From NCBI GenBank assembly GCA_041391965.1, contig JAWKMZ010000001.1, positions 310,001 to 374,000 on the forward strand: a stretch of DNA of 64,000 nucleotides. The letters run 5' to 3'. Source of the DNA: JAWKMZ01 sp041391965. GTDB lineage: Bacteria; Bacteroidota; Bacteroidia; Flavobacteriales; Flavobacteriaceae. The notes under the pieces were generated by a model. It saw only the letters and a list, made by a program, of their open reading frames with translations, was not told the DNA's origin and did no database searches. The position numbers and the translations under genes are program-made. Shown here in pieces: positions 5,901 to 14,945 of the stretch. Numbering within the stretch: position 1 is the first letter of the stretch; each line of letters begins with the position of its first letter.

Positions 5901-8660
5901 TTATTGTTGGTTGTTTTTTGTTTTATCAAAAACAAAATCAATGACTTCTTTTTGTCTGCGTTTGGAGCGTGTTGAACTTCCTGCAGCTGGTGCTCCATAA
6001 GGACGTCTTGAGGCTATTCTAAACGTTTTTGTTTCGTCAAAGTGCACGAGCATATGGCTGTAGGCTCCCATATTTCTTGGTTCTTCTTGTGCCCAAACGA
6101 CATCATTGGCATTTTTATATTTTTTCAAAACATCACGCATTTCTTTAGTTGGTAATGGAAATAATTGTTCTATTCTTACTAAAGCAACATCTTGTCTGTT
6201 TTGTTCTTCTTTGACTTCTAATAAATCGTAATAAAATTTACCAGTCACAAATACAAGGGTTTTTATTTTGTCAACGTTTGCGGTTGCATCATCAATAACG
6301 GTTTGAAAACTTCCGTTGGCAAACTCATCAACTGTAGAAATACATTTTGGATGACGTAATAAACTTTTTGGAGTAAATACAATTAATGGTTTTCTGTATT
6401 TGGCTTTTACTTGTTTGCGTAATAAATGATAAAAGTTTGCTGGTGTAGTACAGTCTGCAACAAACATATTGTCAACAGCACAAAGTTGTAAATAGCGTTC
6501 CATACGTGCCGAAGAATGTTCAGCACCTTGACCTTCATAACCATGAGGTAAAAGCATTACTAATCCGTTTTGGAGTTTCCATTTATCTTCGGCTGCAGAA
6601 ATGTATTGATCCATCATTATTTGTGCACCATTACTAAAATCGCCAAATTGTGCTTCCCAAATTGTGAGTGTTTTTGGACTTGCCATGGCATAACCATAAT
6701 CAAAACCAACGACACCATATTCTGAAAGTAATGAGTTATATATAAAGAATTTTCCTTGTTGATCACTTATTTGATTGAGTAGTACAATTTCTTCTTCACT
6801 GTCTTCTACTTTTACCACTGCATGACGATGTGAAAACGTACCACGTTCCACATCTTGTCCAGACATACGTACGTCATGGCCTTCTTCTAACAAGGTTCCG
6901 TAAGCTAAATGTTCGGCCATTGCCCAATCTAACTTGTCTTCGTCAAACATAGTTTTTCTGGACTCAACTAAACGTTCAATTTTACGAATAAATTTTTTGT
7001 CTTTTGGTAGGCTTGAAATGACATCTGTGATTTTTGACAATCCCTTTTTTGGGTATTTAGTGTCAATAGGTTTCATCATTTTAGCTTCTGTAGCATATTC
7101 GTAGCCTTTCCATTCATCTTGCATAAATGGTGTAATGATTGTTTTTTTCTCTTTACGTGAATCTTCTAATTCTTCTTCTAAACTGGCTTTGTAGTTTTCT
7201 TCAAGTTTAGCTACATAATCTTTATCAATGATTCCTTGTGCTATTAATTTTTCAGAATAAATATCACTCGGATTTTTATGTTTTGCTATGGCTTTATAAA
7301 GTTTTGGTTGGGTAAAACGGGGTTCATCACCTTCATTGTGTCCATATTTTCTATAGCCTAACAAATCAATAAAGACATCGCGTTTAAATTCCATTCTAAA
7401 ATCTAAGGCAAACAGTACAGCATGAACAACTGCTTCTACATCATCTGCATTAACGTGCAATACTGGTGATAAAGTGACTTTACCAACATCTGTACAATAG
7501 GTACTTGAACGCGCATCTAAATAATTGGTTGTAAACCCAATTTGATTATTGACCACAATATGAATGGTTCCATTGGTTTTATATCCATCTAATTTTGCCA
7601 TTTGGATAATTTCATACACCAAACCTTGTCCAGCAATGGCAGCATCACCATGCACAATGATTGGCAATACTTGCGATGGGTTTTCAGGGTATTTATCGTC
7701 TTGTTTTGCTCTGGTAATCCCTTCTACAACGGCACCTACGGTTTCTAAATGCGATGGGTTTGGAGCAATATTCAGATTTATTTTATGTCCTTGTTTTGTT
7801 TCTCGATCACTTGTCCAACCTAAATGGTATTTAACATCACCATCAAAAACTTTTTGTTCATAGTCTTTACCATCAAACTCACTAAAAATATCTTTGGCCG
7901 ATTTTCCAAAAATATTTGTTAAGGTGCTCAATCGTCCTCTATGTGCCATTCCCATTACAAATTCTTTCACACCATACTCTGCAGCTTTTGAAATAACGGT
8001 GTCTAAGGCTGGAATTAAAGATTCGCCTCCTTCTAAAGAAAAGCGTTTTTGCCCAACATATTTGGTGTGTAAAAAACTTTCAAAAGACACGGCTTCATTC
8101 AGTTTTTTTAAGATGTGCTTTTTTTGCTCTGCATCAAAATTAGGTTGATTGTCATTGATGTTGAGCCTATTTTGTATCCACTGTATCTCTTCTGGTTGTC
8201 GAATATACATATACTCAATACCAATAGAATCACAATAAATTTTATTTAAATGTTCAATAATATTGTTTAAGGTCTGAGCACCAATACCCAGAATCTCACC
8301 AGCAGAAAATACTGTGTTTAAATCTGCAGATGAAAGGCCGAAATTTTCTATTGCCAATGTAGGCTCATACTTTCTGCGTTCTCTAACTGGATTTGTTTTT
8401 GTAAACAAATGACCTCTGCTTCTATAGCCATCAATCAATCGAATGACTTGGAATTCTTTTTGCATATGTTCAGGAACTTCTGGCAGAATGCAATTTTCTG
8501 CCAAAACGCCATTTAAGTCTGCATTTTCAATTCCAAAGTCAAATCCTTGAAAAAAGGCTCTCCAACTTGGTTCAACTGTGTCTGGATTTTGTAAATATTG
8601 GTCGTAAAGATCAGCAAAGTATGCTGTATGTGCTGCGTTGAGAAAGGAATATTTATCCAT
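5901..8660 (-). CDS. sucA: 2-oxoglutarate dehydrogenase E1 component
   Basis: 919 residues from the ATG at 8660, close to other E1o proteins (E. coli 933). The frame stays open upstream to 8765, but the protein start MDKYSFLNAAHTAYFADLYD matches the family N-terminus that binds E2, so the inner ATG is chosen. Thiamine diphosphate-binding features include MAHRGRLSTL, HGDAAIAGQG and VNNQIGFTT; the C-terminal part has GYEGQGAEHSSARMERYLQL and LLRHPKC. It oxidatively decarboxylates 2-oxoglutarate and hands the succinyl group to OdhB, encoded 38 bp downstream. The upstream side diverges from the gene at 8784. Confidence 0.96.
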   Translation of the reverse strand: MDKYSFLNAAHTAYFADLYDQYLQNPDTVEPSWRAFFQGFDFGIENADLNGVLAENCILPEVPEHMQKEFQVIRLIDGYRSRGHLFTKTNPVRERRKYEPTLAIENFGLSSADLNTVFSAGEILGIGAQTLNNIIEHLNKIYCDSIGIEYMYIRQPEEIQWIQNRLNINDNQPNFDAEQKKHILKKLNEAVSFESFLHTKYVGQKRFSLEGGESLIPALDTVISKAAEYGVKEFVMGMAHRGRLSTLTNIFGKSAKDIFSEFDGKDYEQKVFDGDVKYHLGWTSDRETKQGHKINLNIAPNPSHLETVGAVVEGITRAKQDDKYPENPSQVLPIIVHGDAAIAGQGLVYEIIQMAKLDGYKTNGTIHIVVNNQIGFTTNYLDARSSTYCTDVGKVTLSPVLHVNADDVEAVVHAVLFALDFRMEFKRDVFIDLLGYRKYGHNEGDEPRFTQPKLYKAIAKHKNPSDIYSEKLIAQGIIDKDYVAKLEENYKASLEEELEDSRKEKKTIITPFMQDEWKGYEYATEAKMMKPIDTKYPKKGLSKITDVISSLPKDKKFIRKIERLVESRKTMFDEDKLDWAMAEHLAYGTLLEEGHDVRMSGQDVERGTFSHRHAVVKVEDSEEEIVLLNQISDQQGKFFIYNSLLSEYGVVGFDYGYAMASPKTLTIWEAQFGDFSNGAQIMMDQYISAAEDKWKLQNGLVMLLPHGYEGQGAEHSSARMERYLQLCAVDNMFVADCTTPANFYHLLRKQVKAKYRKPLIVFTPKSLLRHPKCISTVDEFANGSFQTVIDDATANVDKIKTLVFVTGKFYYDLLEVKEEQNRQDVALVRIEQLFPLPTKEMRDVLKKYKNANDVVWAQEEPRNMGAYSHMLVHFDETKTFRIASRRPYGAPAAGSSTRSKRRQKEVIDFVFDKTKNNQQ

Positions 8661-8783
8661 TATACTATTTGAGACAATCTTATGTTTACAAATTTTTGTC
8701 AAAAATACAACTTTTACCAAAATTATAGTTGAATTTAGTATATTTATATGATATAACAATATCAATAAATTTAATAACGCATA

Positions 8784-9314
8784 ATGGGTTCATTTCCTAA
8801 AAAAATAGTCTTCTTATTATTATCTATTACCTTGTTTTCATTCACTACAATTTCACAAAATAGCACTTCAGATGCTAATGGTTTTTGGAAGCATGTTCGT
8901 TTTGGTGGTGGTATTGGCTTGAGTTTTGGCGATGGCTTTTTTAGTGGCACTTTGGCACCAAGTGCCATTTATGAGTTTAATGAGCAATTTGCTTTAGGTG
9001 TTGGGCTTAATGGCACTTATAACAAACGAAAAAACTATTACAAATCGACAGTTTTTGGAGGTAGCCTTATCGGATTATACAATCCTATTGAAGAAATTCA
9101 GATTTCGGCAGAGTTTGAAGAACTCAATGTTAACAGAATTTGGGATGATGCTTTAGGTATTGCCAATGAAAACTATTGGTATCCAGCTTTATTTGTTGGT
9201 GTTGGTTACAGATCAAGAAATATCACCTTTGGTGTTAAATATGACGTTTTATATGATAAAGCAAAAAGTATTTATGCCAACTCATGGACGCCTTTTGTTA
9301 GGGTTTATTTTTAG
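8784..9314 (+). CDS. Outer-membrane beta-barrel-like protein, function unknown
   Basis: 176 residues. A signal peptide of about 25 residues (MGSFPKKIVFLLLSITLFSF...) is followed by alternating aromatic/Gly-rich strands (RFGGGIGLSFGDGFFSG, LGVGLNGTYN, PALFVGVGYRSRN) and a last strand ending in Phe (PFVRVYF), the pattern of a small outer-membrane barrel. It diverges from sucA. Proteins of this type in flavobacteria have at times been labelled alpha-ketoglutarate decarboxylase from their neighbourhood; nothing in this sequence supports an enzyme. Confidence 0.75.
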   Translation: MGSFPKKIVFLLLSITLFSFTTISQNSTSDANGFWKHVRFGGGIGLSFGDGFFSGTLAPSAIYEFNEQFALGVGLNGTYNKRKNYYKSTVFGGSLIGLYNPIEEIQISAEFEELNVNRIWDDALGIANENYWYPALFVGVGYRSRNITFGVKYDVLYDKAKSIYANSWTPFVRVYF

Positions 9315-9658
9315 TAAGTATTCTTAAACCACACTTTTTGCCATTCGCGTTTTAAAATCAAAAAAGTGACTTGTTCTGAAAGTTGCAAAGTATCACTACC
9401 ATCTAATTGTTTTACTTTTTCTTCAGAAACATCAACCACATAAAGCAAATTTAGATATTCCATAAATTTTTCTTGAATGAGTTTATAAACCGTTTCTTGG
9501 AGCATCACTTTTAAACTTAAAGGCAAAACGTCATCATCAAATTCCATATTAATGTTGGCAAGCATTAAATCTTTATTGAGTTGCTGAATAAGTTTATGAT
9601 ATAAATTAAGATGAGTTGCTTCTGCTACTAAATCGTTAAAGGTTAATAGATTTTTCAT
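9311..9658 (-). CDS. Conserved hypothetical protein, 115 aa
   Basis: The ATG at 9658 gives MKNLLTFNDLVAEATHLNLY and avoids overlap with the upstream gene; a start at 9673 would add five residues and overlap it by 8 bp. The protein is acidic, largely helical, without signal peptide, membrane segment or recognised motif. It is the second gene of a unit with the polyprenyl synthase, and its 3' end overlaps the convergent barrel gene by 4 bp. Function not recognised. Confidence 0.7.
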   Translation of the reverse strand: MKNLLTFNDLVAEATHLNLYHKLIQQLNKDLMLANINMEFDDDVLPLSLKVMLQETVYKLIQEKFMEYLNLLYVVDVSEEKVKQLDGSDTLQLSEQVTFLILKREWQKVWFKNTY

Positions 9659-9665
9659 TTTGTTT

Positions 9666-10640
9666 TTAAACATTTCTATCCATTAACTGCTCACCAAATT
9701 GCCTTAACGCCATTTTTTTAGCTTCAGAAATATGCAAGCGTTCTAAAACCGAAAACGCTTTGTTGGTATAGTTTTTAATTTCTGTTTTTGTTGCTTGAGC
9801 TGAACCACTGCTTACAAATAATTGGGTTACGGTTTCTATTTTATCAGAGGCATCTGTTGGGTTAATTTCAAACAAATGCTTGAGTTGCAATTGGTCATCA
9901 GCATCAGAAAACTCAACCGCTTTTAGGTATAAATAGGTTTTTTTATTTTCAATAATATCGCCTCCAACTTGCTTTCCAAACGTTTTTGGATCGCCAAAAG
10001 CATCCAAATAGTCATCTTGTAACTGAAAAGCTATGCCAAGGTTTTTACCAAATTCATAAATGCTTTGTTGGTCTTCTTTTGATGCTTTGGCAACAATAGC
10101 TCCCATTTGCATAGCTGCACCAACCAAAACAGCAGTTTTATATTCAATCATTTTTAAATATTCAGCAATGGTTACATCGTCACGCTCTTCAAAATCCATA
10201 TCGTATTGTTGACCTTCACAAACCTCTAAAGCTGTTTTGCTGAACAATTTAGCTAAGGCTAAAAAAGTATCACTTTCATAATTTTCAAATAACTGGTATG
10301 CTGTAATCAACATAGCATCTCCTGAGAGAATTCCTGTGTTAATATCCCATTTTTCATGAACTGTTTTTTTGCCTCTTCGCAAAGGTGCATCATCCATAAT
10401 ATCATCATGTACTAATGAAAAATTATGAAAAACCTCCACACTCAATGCTGCATTTAAGGCCTTTTTATAATCACAATTAAAAATTTCGGCTGTCATTAAA
10501 GTTAAAACAGGACGTAATCTTTTTCCTCCTAAATTTAAAATATAATGAATTGGTTTATAGAGTGTAGCAGGCTCTTTAGCAGTGGTAAAACCTCCTAAAT
10601 ACTCAATAAAAGCTGCTTGATAGTCATGTATGTTTTGCAT
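9666..10640 (-). CDS. Polyprenyl (E-type) diphosphate synthase
   Basis: 324 residues from the ATG at 10640 (MQNIHDYQAAFIEYL); twelve more codons are open upstream but look non-coding. The first aspartate-rich motif is VHDDIMDDAPLRR (DDxxD at 79-83) and the second is FQLQDDYLDAFGD (209-213), with GGKRLRP at 38-44 binding isopentenyl diphosphate. It condenses IPP with allylic diphosphates to make geranylgeranyl or longer chains for quinones and carotenoids. Chain length cannot be read with certainty. Family members of this length in flavobacteria are usually called geranylgeranyl diphosphate synthase. Confidence 0.92.
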   Translation of the reverse strand: MQNIHDYQAAFIEYLGGFTTAKEPATLYKPIHYILNLGGKRLRPVLTLMTAEIFNCDYKKALNAALSVEVFHNFSLVHDDIMDDAPLRRGKKTVHEKWDINTGILSGDAMLITAYQLFENYESDTFLALAKLFSKTALEVCEGQQYDMDFEERDDVTIAEYLKMIEYKTAVLVGAAMQMGAIVAKASKEDQQSIYEFGKNLGIAFQLQDDYLDAFGDPKTFGKQVGGDIIENKKTYLYLKAVEFSDADDQLQLKHLFEINPTDASDKIETVTQLFVSSGSAQATKTEIKNYTNKAFSVLERLHISEAKKMALRQFGEQLMDRNV

Positions 10641-10792
10641 CAGACAAAAATAATGCAATTGCCCAAATAAAAACAATTTAAGAGCTAAACAAGCTCAAAA
10701 AAGTTTACTATTTCAATTAATTTTATAAAAATTTAAAGTAAAATCCTGTTTCATTCGTCTTATAGTATATAAAGCCGGCTGAAATAATTACA

Positions 10793-11350
10793 ATGTCTAA
10801 ACAAGAAAAGGAACATATAATTTCACATTCTGTAAATACATATAGTGAAAAACTTATGGCTTTTATTAGACCTAAGGTGAAAACCACTGAAGATGCTAAA
10901 GATATTTTGCAGGAAGTTTGGTTTCAATTTAGCAACCTGACCAACATAACAGATATTGTGAGTATTAGTAGCTGGCTTTTTTCGGTAACTCGAAACAAAA
11001 TAACAGATAGTTACAGAAAAAAAAGAACTGAAAACCTGGAAGATTTTACATATGAAGATAACGAAGGTGAGTTTGCTATTAGTGACATCCTTCTTATAGA
11101 CAATGAGAAAAACCCAGAAGTGACATTTTTTCAAGATGAGATTTGGAATGAACTTTTAAGAGCTTTAGATGAACTTCCTGAAAATCAACGCTTTGTTTAT
11201 GTTGAAAATGAATTTAATAATAAAACGCTGCAACAGATTGCTGATGAAAAAGGCAAAAGCATCAAAACAATCATTAGTCAAAAAACGTATGCTGTAAAGC
11301 ATTTGAGATTGAGACTAAAAACATTATATCAAGATTTAAACAATCATTAA
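10793..11350 (+). CDS. ECF-type RNA polymerase sigma factor
   Basis: 185 residues. Region 2 contains DAKDILQEVWFQFSNL and, further on, WLFSVTRNKITDSYRKK, the core- and -10-binding helices; region 4 shows ALDELPENQRFVYV and LQQIADEKGKSIKTII, the -35 HTH. No anti-sigma factor with a zinc motif is adjacent. The next gene, 10 bp downstream, encodes a small membrane protein and is presumably co-transcribed, so it may act on or report to this sigma factor. Confidence 0.92.
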   Translation: MSKQEKEHIISHSVNTYSEKLMAFIRPKVKTTEDAKDILQEVWFQFSNLTNITDIVSISSWLFSVTRNKITDSYRKKRTENLEDFTYEDNEGEFAISDILLIDNEKNPEVTFFQDEIWNELLRALDELPENQRFVYVENEFNNKTLQQIADEKGKSIKTIISQKTYAVKHLRLRLKTLYQDLNNH

Positions 11351-11360
11351 AAACAGTATC

Positions 11361-11699
11361 ATGACCTATAAATTCAAACAAAAAAGAAAATTTTTATTCA
11401 TTATTCCCATCATCATCCTATTTGGACTTAGCGCTATTGTTATGTGGCTATGGAATGCCATTTTACCTGATGTTATACATGTAAATTCAATACATTATTG
11501 GCAAGCCATGGGAATTTTAGTGTTAAGCAAAATTTTATTTGGAGGTTTTTTTGGCTGCAGAAAACACAAACATTCTATGCAAAAAAGACATTTTATGAAT
11601 AAAATGAAAAATATGTCAGCAGAAGAGCGAGAAAATTTTAAAGCAGAATGGAAACAACGCTTTCAAAATAGAAATTGGTGTCAAAAAGATGAGTCTTAA
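11361..11699 (+). CDS. Small two-span membrane protein with Cys/His-rich loop
   Basis: 112 residues. A basic start (MTYKFKQKRK) precedes one transmembrane helix at about 11-32, a second at about 46-64, then a segment CRKHKHSMQKRHF with clustered His/Lys and a charged helical tail (MSAEERENFKAEWKQRF). The gene begins 10 bp after the sigma factor stop. The cytoplasmic tail and the pairing with an ECF sigma suggest an atypical membrane anti-sigma or a metal- or stress-sensing partner, but no zinc-anti-sigma motif is present. Function not recognised. Confidence 0.75.
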   Translation: MTYKFKQKRKFLFIIPIIILFGLSAIVMWLWNAILPDVIHVNSIHYWQAMGILVLSKILFGGFFGCRKHKHSMQKRHFMNKMKNMSAEERENFKAEWKQRFQNRNWCQKDES

Positions 11700-11753
11700 T
11701 TTGCTTTCAATTAAAACAAAACTTTCGCAATGATTATTTTAACATAAAACTTT

Positions 11754-11794
11754 GGAAACTTTTTTGGTTTTAAAAGTTTCCTGTCGTATTTTTG
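11754..11794 (+). promoter_or_regulatory. TetR operator (perfect 10-bp inverted repeat) on the efflux operon promoter
   Basis: GGAAACTTTT at 11754-11763 and AAAAGTTTCC at 11772-11781 form a perfect inverted repeat with an 8-bp spacer. A promoter is embedded: TTTG at 11763-11766 (-33), 20 bp, then TATTTTTG at 11787-11794, an exact TAnnTTTG. The repeat covers the -33 box and ends 21 bp before the TetR start codon, so a bound dimer would block polymerase. Autoregulation by the TetR encoded just downstream is the natural reading. Confidence 0.75.
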
Positions 11795-11802
11795 CCAACA
11801 TT

Positions 11803-12411
11803 ATGAAAGAAGATATTTTAAAAACGGCAGCCGATTTATTTTTGAACTTAGGTTTTAAAAGTGTGACGATGGATGATATTGCTAATGCGATGGGAATGTC
11901 CAAAAAAACCATTTATCAACATTTTCAAAACAAAACCGTTTTAGTAGAAGAAACCATTTTGTATTTATTTCATTTTATTTCGAGTGGTATTGAAAACATT
12001 AGAGCAGAAAAAAACAATCCAATTGAAGAAACCTACAAGATAAAGCAGTTTTTGATGACACATCTAAAGGACGAAAAATCATCACCTCAATATCAACTCC
12101 AAAAATATTATCCAAAAATTTTTGACGCTATAAAAGCAAAACAATTTTGTGTGATGGAAGACTGTGTTTCGGCCAACTTAAAAAACGGCATCGCACTTGG
12201 GCTTTACAGAGACACTATTGAAGTAGAATTCATCTCTAAAATATATTTTAACTGCATGATGGCTTTAAAGGATAAAGACCTATTTCCGCTAAACAATTTT
12301 TCAATGCACAATTTAATGGAAAACTATTTAGAATATCACCTTAGAGGCATTTGCACCAAAAAAGGGTTAGACATATTATCAACTTACCTAAGCACTAATA
12401 ATCAATCATAA
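11803..12411 (+). CDS. TetR/AcrR family transcriptional regulator of efflux operon
   Basis: 202 residues from the ATG at 11803; an upstream in-frame ATG at 11752 lies inside the operator and is not credible. The N-terminal HTH is family-typical (DILKTAADLFLNLGFKSVTM, then MDDIANAMGMSKKTIYQHF). The C-terminal ligand-binding part is helical and unspecific. It heads a run of tolC-, mfp- and RND-type genes spaced by 3 to 5 bp, so it is the local repressor of that operon. The ligand is unknown. Confidence 0.9.
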   Translation: MKEDILKTAADLFLNLGFKSVTMDDIANAMGMSKKTIYQHFQNKTVLVEETILYLFHFISSGIENIRAEKNNPIEETYKIKQFLMTHLKDEKSSPQYQLQKYYPKIFDAIKAKQFCVMEDCVSANLKNGIALGLYRDTIEVEFISKIYFNCMMALKDKDLFPLNNFSMHNLMENYLEYHLRGICTKKGLDILSTYLSTNNQS

Positions 12412-12414
12412 AAA

Positions 12415-13764
12415 ATGTACAAAACAATCCTCTCAATTTTAATTTTATTTAGCTGTCATATTGGGTTTTCGCAAAAAAATCCACAACAGTTTAGTTTGCA
12501 AGAAGCTATTGATTTTGCACTGCAAAACAACAGAACAGCAAAAAATGCCGCTTTAGATATTGAAGCTGCCAAGCAACAAAAATGGGAAACCACATCAACA
12601 GGGTTACCACAAATAAGTGCCACAGTTGACTATCAAAACTTTTTAAAACAGCAAGTTTCTTTAATTCCTGCCGAATTTTTTGGAGGCAATCCAGGTGAAT
12701 TTGCCGAAGTGGCTTTTGGTACCAAACAAAGCATCAACGCCACAGCAACCTTAAGACAAAAGCTATTTGATGGTTCTTATTTAGTAGGTTTACAATCGGC
12801 TAAGGTGTATTTACAAATTTCAAAAAATGCCAAAACAAAAACAGATTTAGAAGTTCGCAAAGCAGTTATCAATGCATATGGCAACGTACTGTTGGCTGAA
12901 GAAAGTGTAAAAATACTTCAAGACAATGTAAAAGTGCTTCAAGAAAACCTAAACGAAACCACAAAAACCTACGAAAACGGATTGACTGAACAAGAAAATG
13001 TTGAACAACTGCAAATCACACTTTCTAGTATAGAAAGCGCTTTGAATAACACCACTCGTTTAAAAACCTTAGCCTATCAAATGCTCAATATTACTTTAGG
13101 TTTAGATGTTTACAGCACCACTATTTTGACTGATAATTTGGAAAGTTTAACGGCTCAAAACATCTCATTAGAATTGCTTGAAACAGATGCAAACGTCAAA
13201 AATTCAGTTGATTATTTAATTGCAGAAAATGACAAAACATCAAAAGAATTATTGCTAAAACTCGAAAAAAGCAAAGCTTTACCAACGCTTAACGCTTTTA
13301 TAAATGGAGGTTACACTGCAAATAGCAACACCTTTACTTTTGCTGATAAAGATCAAAAATGGTTTGGCTCTTCACTTTTTGGGGTTGGCTTAAACATTCC
13401 TATTTTTAGTTCTTTAGGAAGAAGCGCAGCAACACAACGCGCTAAAATTAACCTCGAAAAAGCAAAAGATGACTTGATTGAAACCGAACAAAAATTGCAA
13501 CTTCAAATTGCAGCAGCAAAAAGCGATTACCAATTTGCCATTGAAGATTACGACAATAAAAAACAAAATTTACAGCTTGCCGAACGCATTGAACAAAAAA
13601 ACCAAACCAAGTTTTTTGAAGGCATCTCTTCCAGTTTTGATTTACGTCAAGCACAAACCCAATTATACTCAGCACAGCAAGACTATTTACAAGCAATGCT
13701 TGATGTTATCAATAAAAAAGCCGATTTAGAAACCCTATTAAATTCAATCAATATAAACGACTAA
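12415..13764 (+). CDS. TolC-family outer membrane efflux protein
   Basis: 449 residues with a signal peptide (to about residue 19, ending GFS-Q). Two similar halves carry the long coiled-coil helices of the family; typical pieces are LQEAIDFALQNNRTAKNA near the N-terminus and FFEGISSSFDLRQAQTQL near the C-terminus. It forms the outer-membrane exit duct for the RND pump encoded downstream. It starts 3 bp after the TetR stop and is followed after 5 bp by the adaptor gene, so all are one operon. Confidence 0.92.
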   Translation: MYKTILSILILFSCHIGFSQKNPQQFSLQEAIDFALQNNRTAKNAALDIEAAKQQKWETTSTGLPQISATVDYQNFLKQQVSLIPAEFFGGNPGEFAEVAFGTKQSINATATLRQKLFDGSYLVGLQSAKVYLQISKNAKTKTDLEVRKAVINAYGNVLLAEESVKILQDNVKVLQENLNETTKTYENGLTEQENVEQLQITLSSIESALNNTTRLKTLAYQMLNITLGLDVYSTTILTDNLESLTAQNISLELLETDANVKNSVDYLIAENDKTSKELLLKLEKSKALPTLNAFINGGYTANSNTFTFADKDQKWFGSSLFGVGLNIPIFSSLGRSAATQRAKINLEKAKDDLIETEQKLQLQIAAAKSDYQFAIEDYDNKKQNLQLAERIEQKNQTKFFEGISSSFDLRQAQTQLYSAQQDYLQAMLDVINKKADLETLLNSININD

Positions 13765-13769
13765 TTACC

Positions 13770-14945
13770 ATGAAAAAAATAATCTCGATAACCCTTTTGT
13801 CCTTAGCACTTTTTTCGTGTGGCAACAAAGAAATTTCAGTAGAAGACTTAGTAAAAAGCGGTTCATTACAAGAATTGCGCGCAAAGAAAAAAGACCTAAG
13901 CCAGCAACAAACGGCATTAAAAAGCCAGTTAACAACACTTGAAAATAGAATCAATGAATTAGACAACACCAAGCATATTGCCATTGTAACCACATTAAGG
14001 CTTAGTGATACCATTTTTAAACACTATACCGAAGTTCAAGGCGATGTCGAAACAGACCAAAACATTATTATTTATCCACAATTTTCAGGTACCTTAACAC
14101 AGGTTTATGTTAAAGAAGGTCAAATTGTAAGCAAAGGACAATTGCTTGCAAAAATTGATGATGGAGGTTTATCTAGCCAATTAGCACAAGTGCAAGCACA
14201 AACAGCGTTGGCAAAAACCACTTTTGAGCGTCAATCGCGTTTATGGGATCAAAAAATTGGTAGTGAAATTCAATATTTACAAGCCAAAACCAATTATGAA
14301 GCGTCGCAAAATGCTTTTGACCAATTGCAAACCCAATTAGGAAAAACCAATGTTAGAGCACCATTTAGTGGTACTATTGACCAAATTATTACAGATCAAG
14401 GTAGTTTGGTAAATCCTGGTCAAAGTCCGTTAATGCGTATTGTCAATACCAACGATATGTATGTAAAAGCTGATGTTCCTGAAAGTTATTTAGGTAAAGT
14501 CACAGAAGGCTCTGAAGTGATTGTTGAGTTTATCTCTTTAGGAAAAACCTACACAGGAAAAATTCGTCAAGTATCTAATTTTATCAATCCCGACAACCGA
14601 AGCTTTAGCATTCAAGTGGCACTTCCAAATAAAGACCACCTGCTTAAACCCAATTTAATTGCTACTATCAAATTGAACGATTATGTTGCAAACAGCACAA
14701 TTGTAATTCCTAATAATATCATTCAAAAAAATAGTAAAAATGAATCTTTAGTTTTTATGTACCACCCAGAAACGGATTCAACAGGAACTGTAAAACAACA
14801 CATTATTAAAACAGGAAAAGAACAAAATGGCAAAACCGAAGTATCTGAAGGGTTACAACCAGATGATGTTATTATTATTGAAGGTGCCAGAACCTTACGC
14901 GATGGTCAAGAAGTAAGCATTAAAAACACAAACAATGAGCACTAA
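13770..14945 (+). CDS. RND efflux periplasmic adaptor (MFP/HlyD type), lipoprotein
   Basis: 391 residues. The leader ends in a lipobox LALFSC (Cys17), so the protein is anchored in the inner membrane facing the periplasm. A short N-terminal coiled coil (about 30-70, RAKKKDLSQQQTALKSQLTT) is unusual for adaptors and typical of this flavobacterial subgroup. The lipoyl-like halves (GTLTQVYVKEGQIVSKGQLL and VRAPFSGTIDQI) flank a second coil. The stop overlaps the start of the RND gene by 11 bp, which implies coupled translation. Confidence 0.92.
   Translation: MKKIISITLLSLALFSCGNKEISVEDLVKSGSLQELRAKKKDLSQQQTALKSQLTTLENRINELDNTKHIAIVTTLRLSDTIFKHYTEVQGDVETDQNIIIYPQFSGTLTQVYVKEGQIVSKGQLLAKIDDGGLSSQLAQVQAQTALAKTTFERQSRLWDQKIGSEIQYLQAKTNYEASQNAFDQLQTQLGKTNVRAPFSGTIDQIITDQGSLVNPGQSPLMRIVNTNDMYVKADVPESYLGKVTEGSEVIVEFISLGKTYTGKIRQVSNFINPDNRSFSIQVALPNKDHLLKPNLIATIKLNDYVANSTIVIPNNIIQKNSKNESLVFMYHPETDSTGTVKQHIIKTGKEQNGKTEVSEGLQPDDVIIIEGARTLRDGQEVSIKNTNNEH

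Noticed and set aside
8661..8765. N-terminal extension of sucA to 8765
   Set aside because: The extra 35 residues (Ile/Val/Lys-rich) have no family match, while MDKYSFLNA at 8660 is the normal E1o start.
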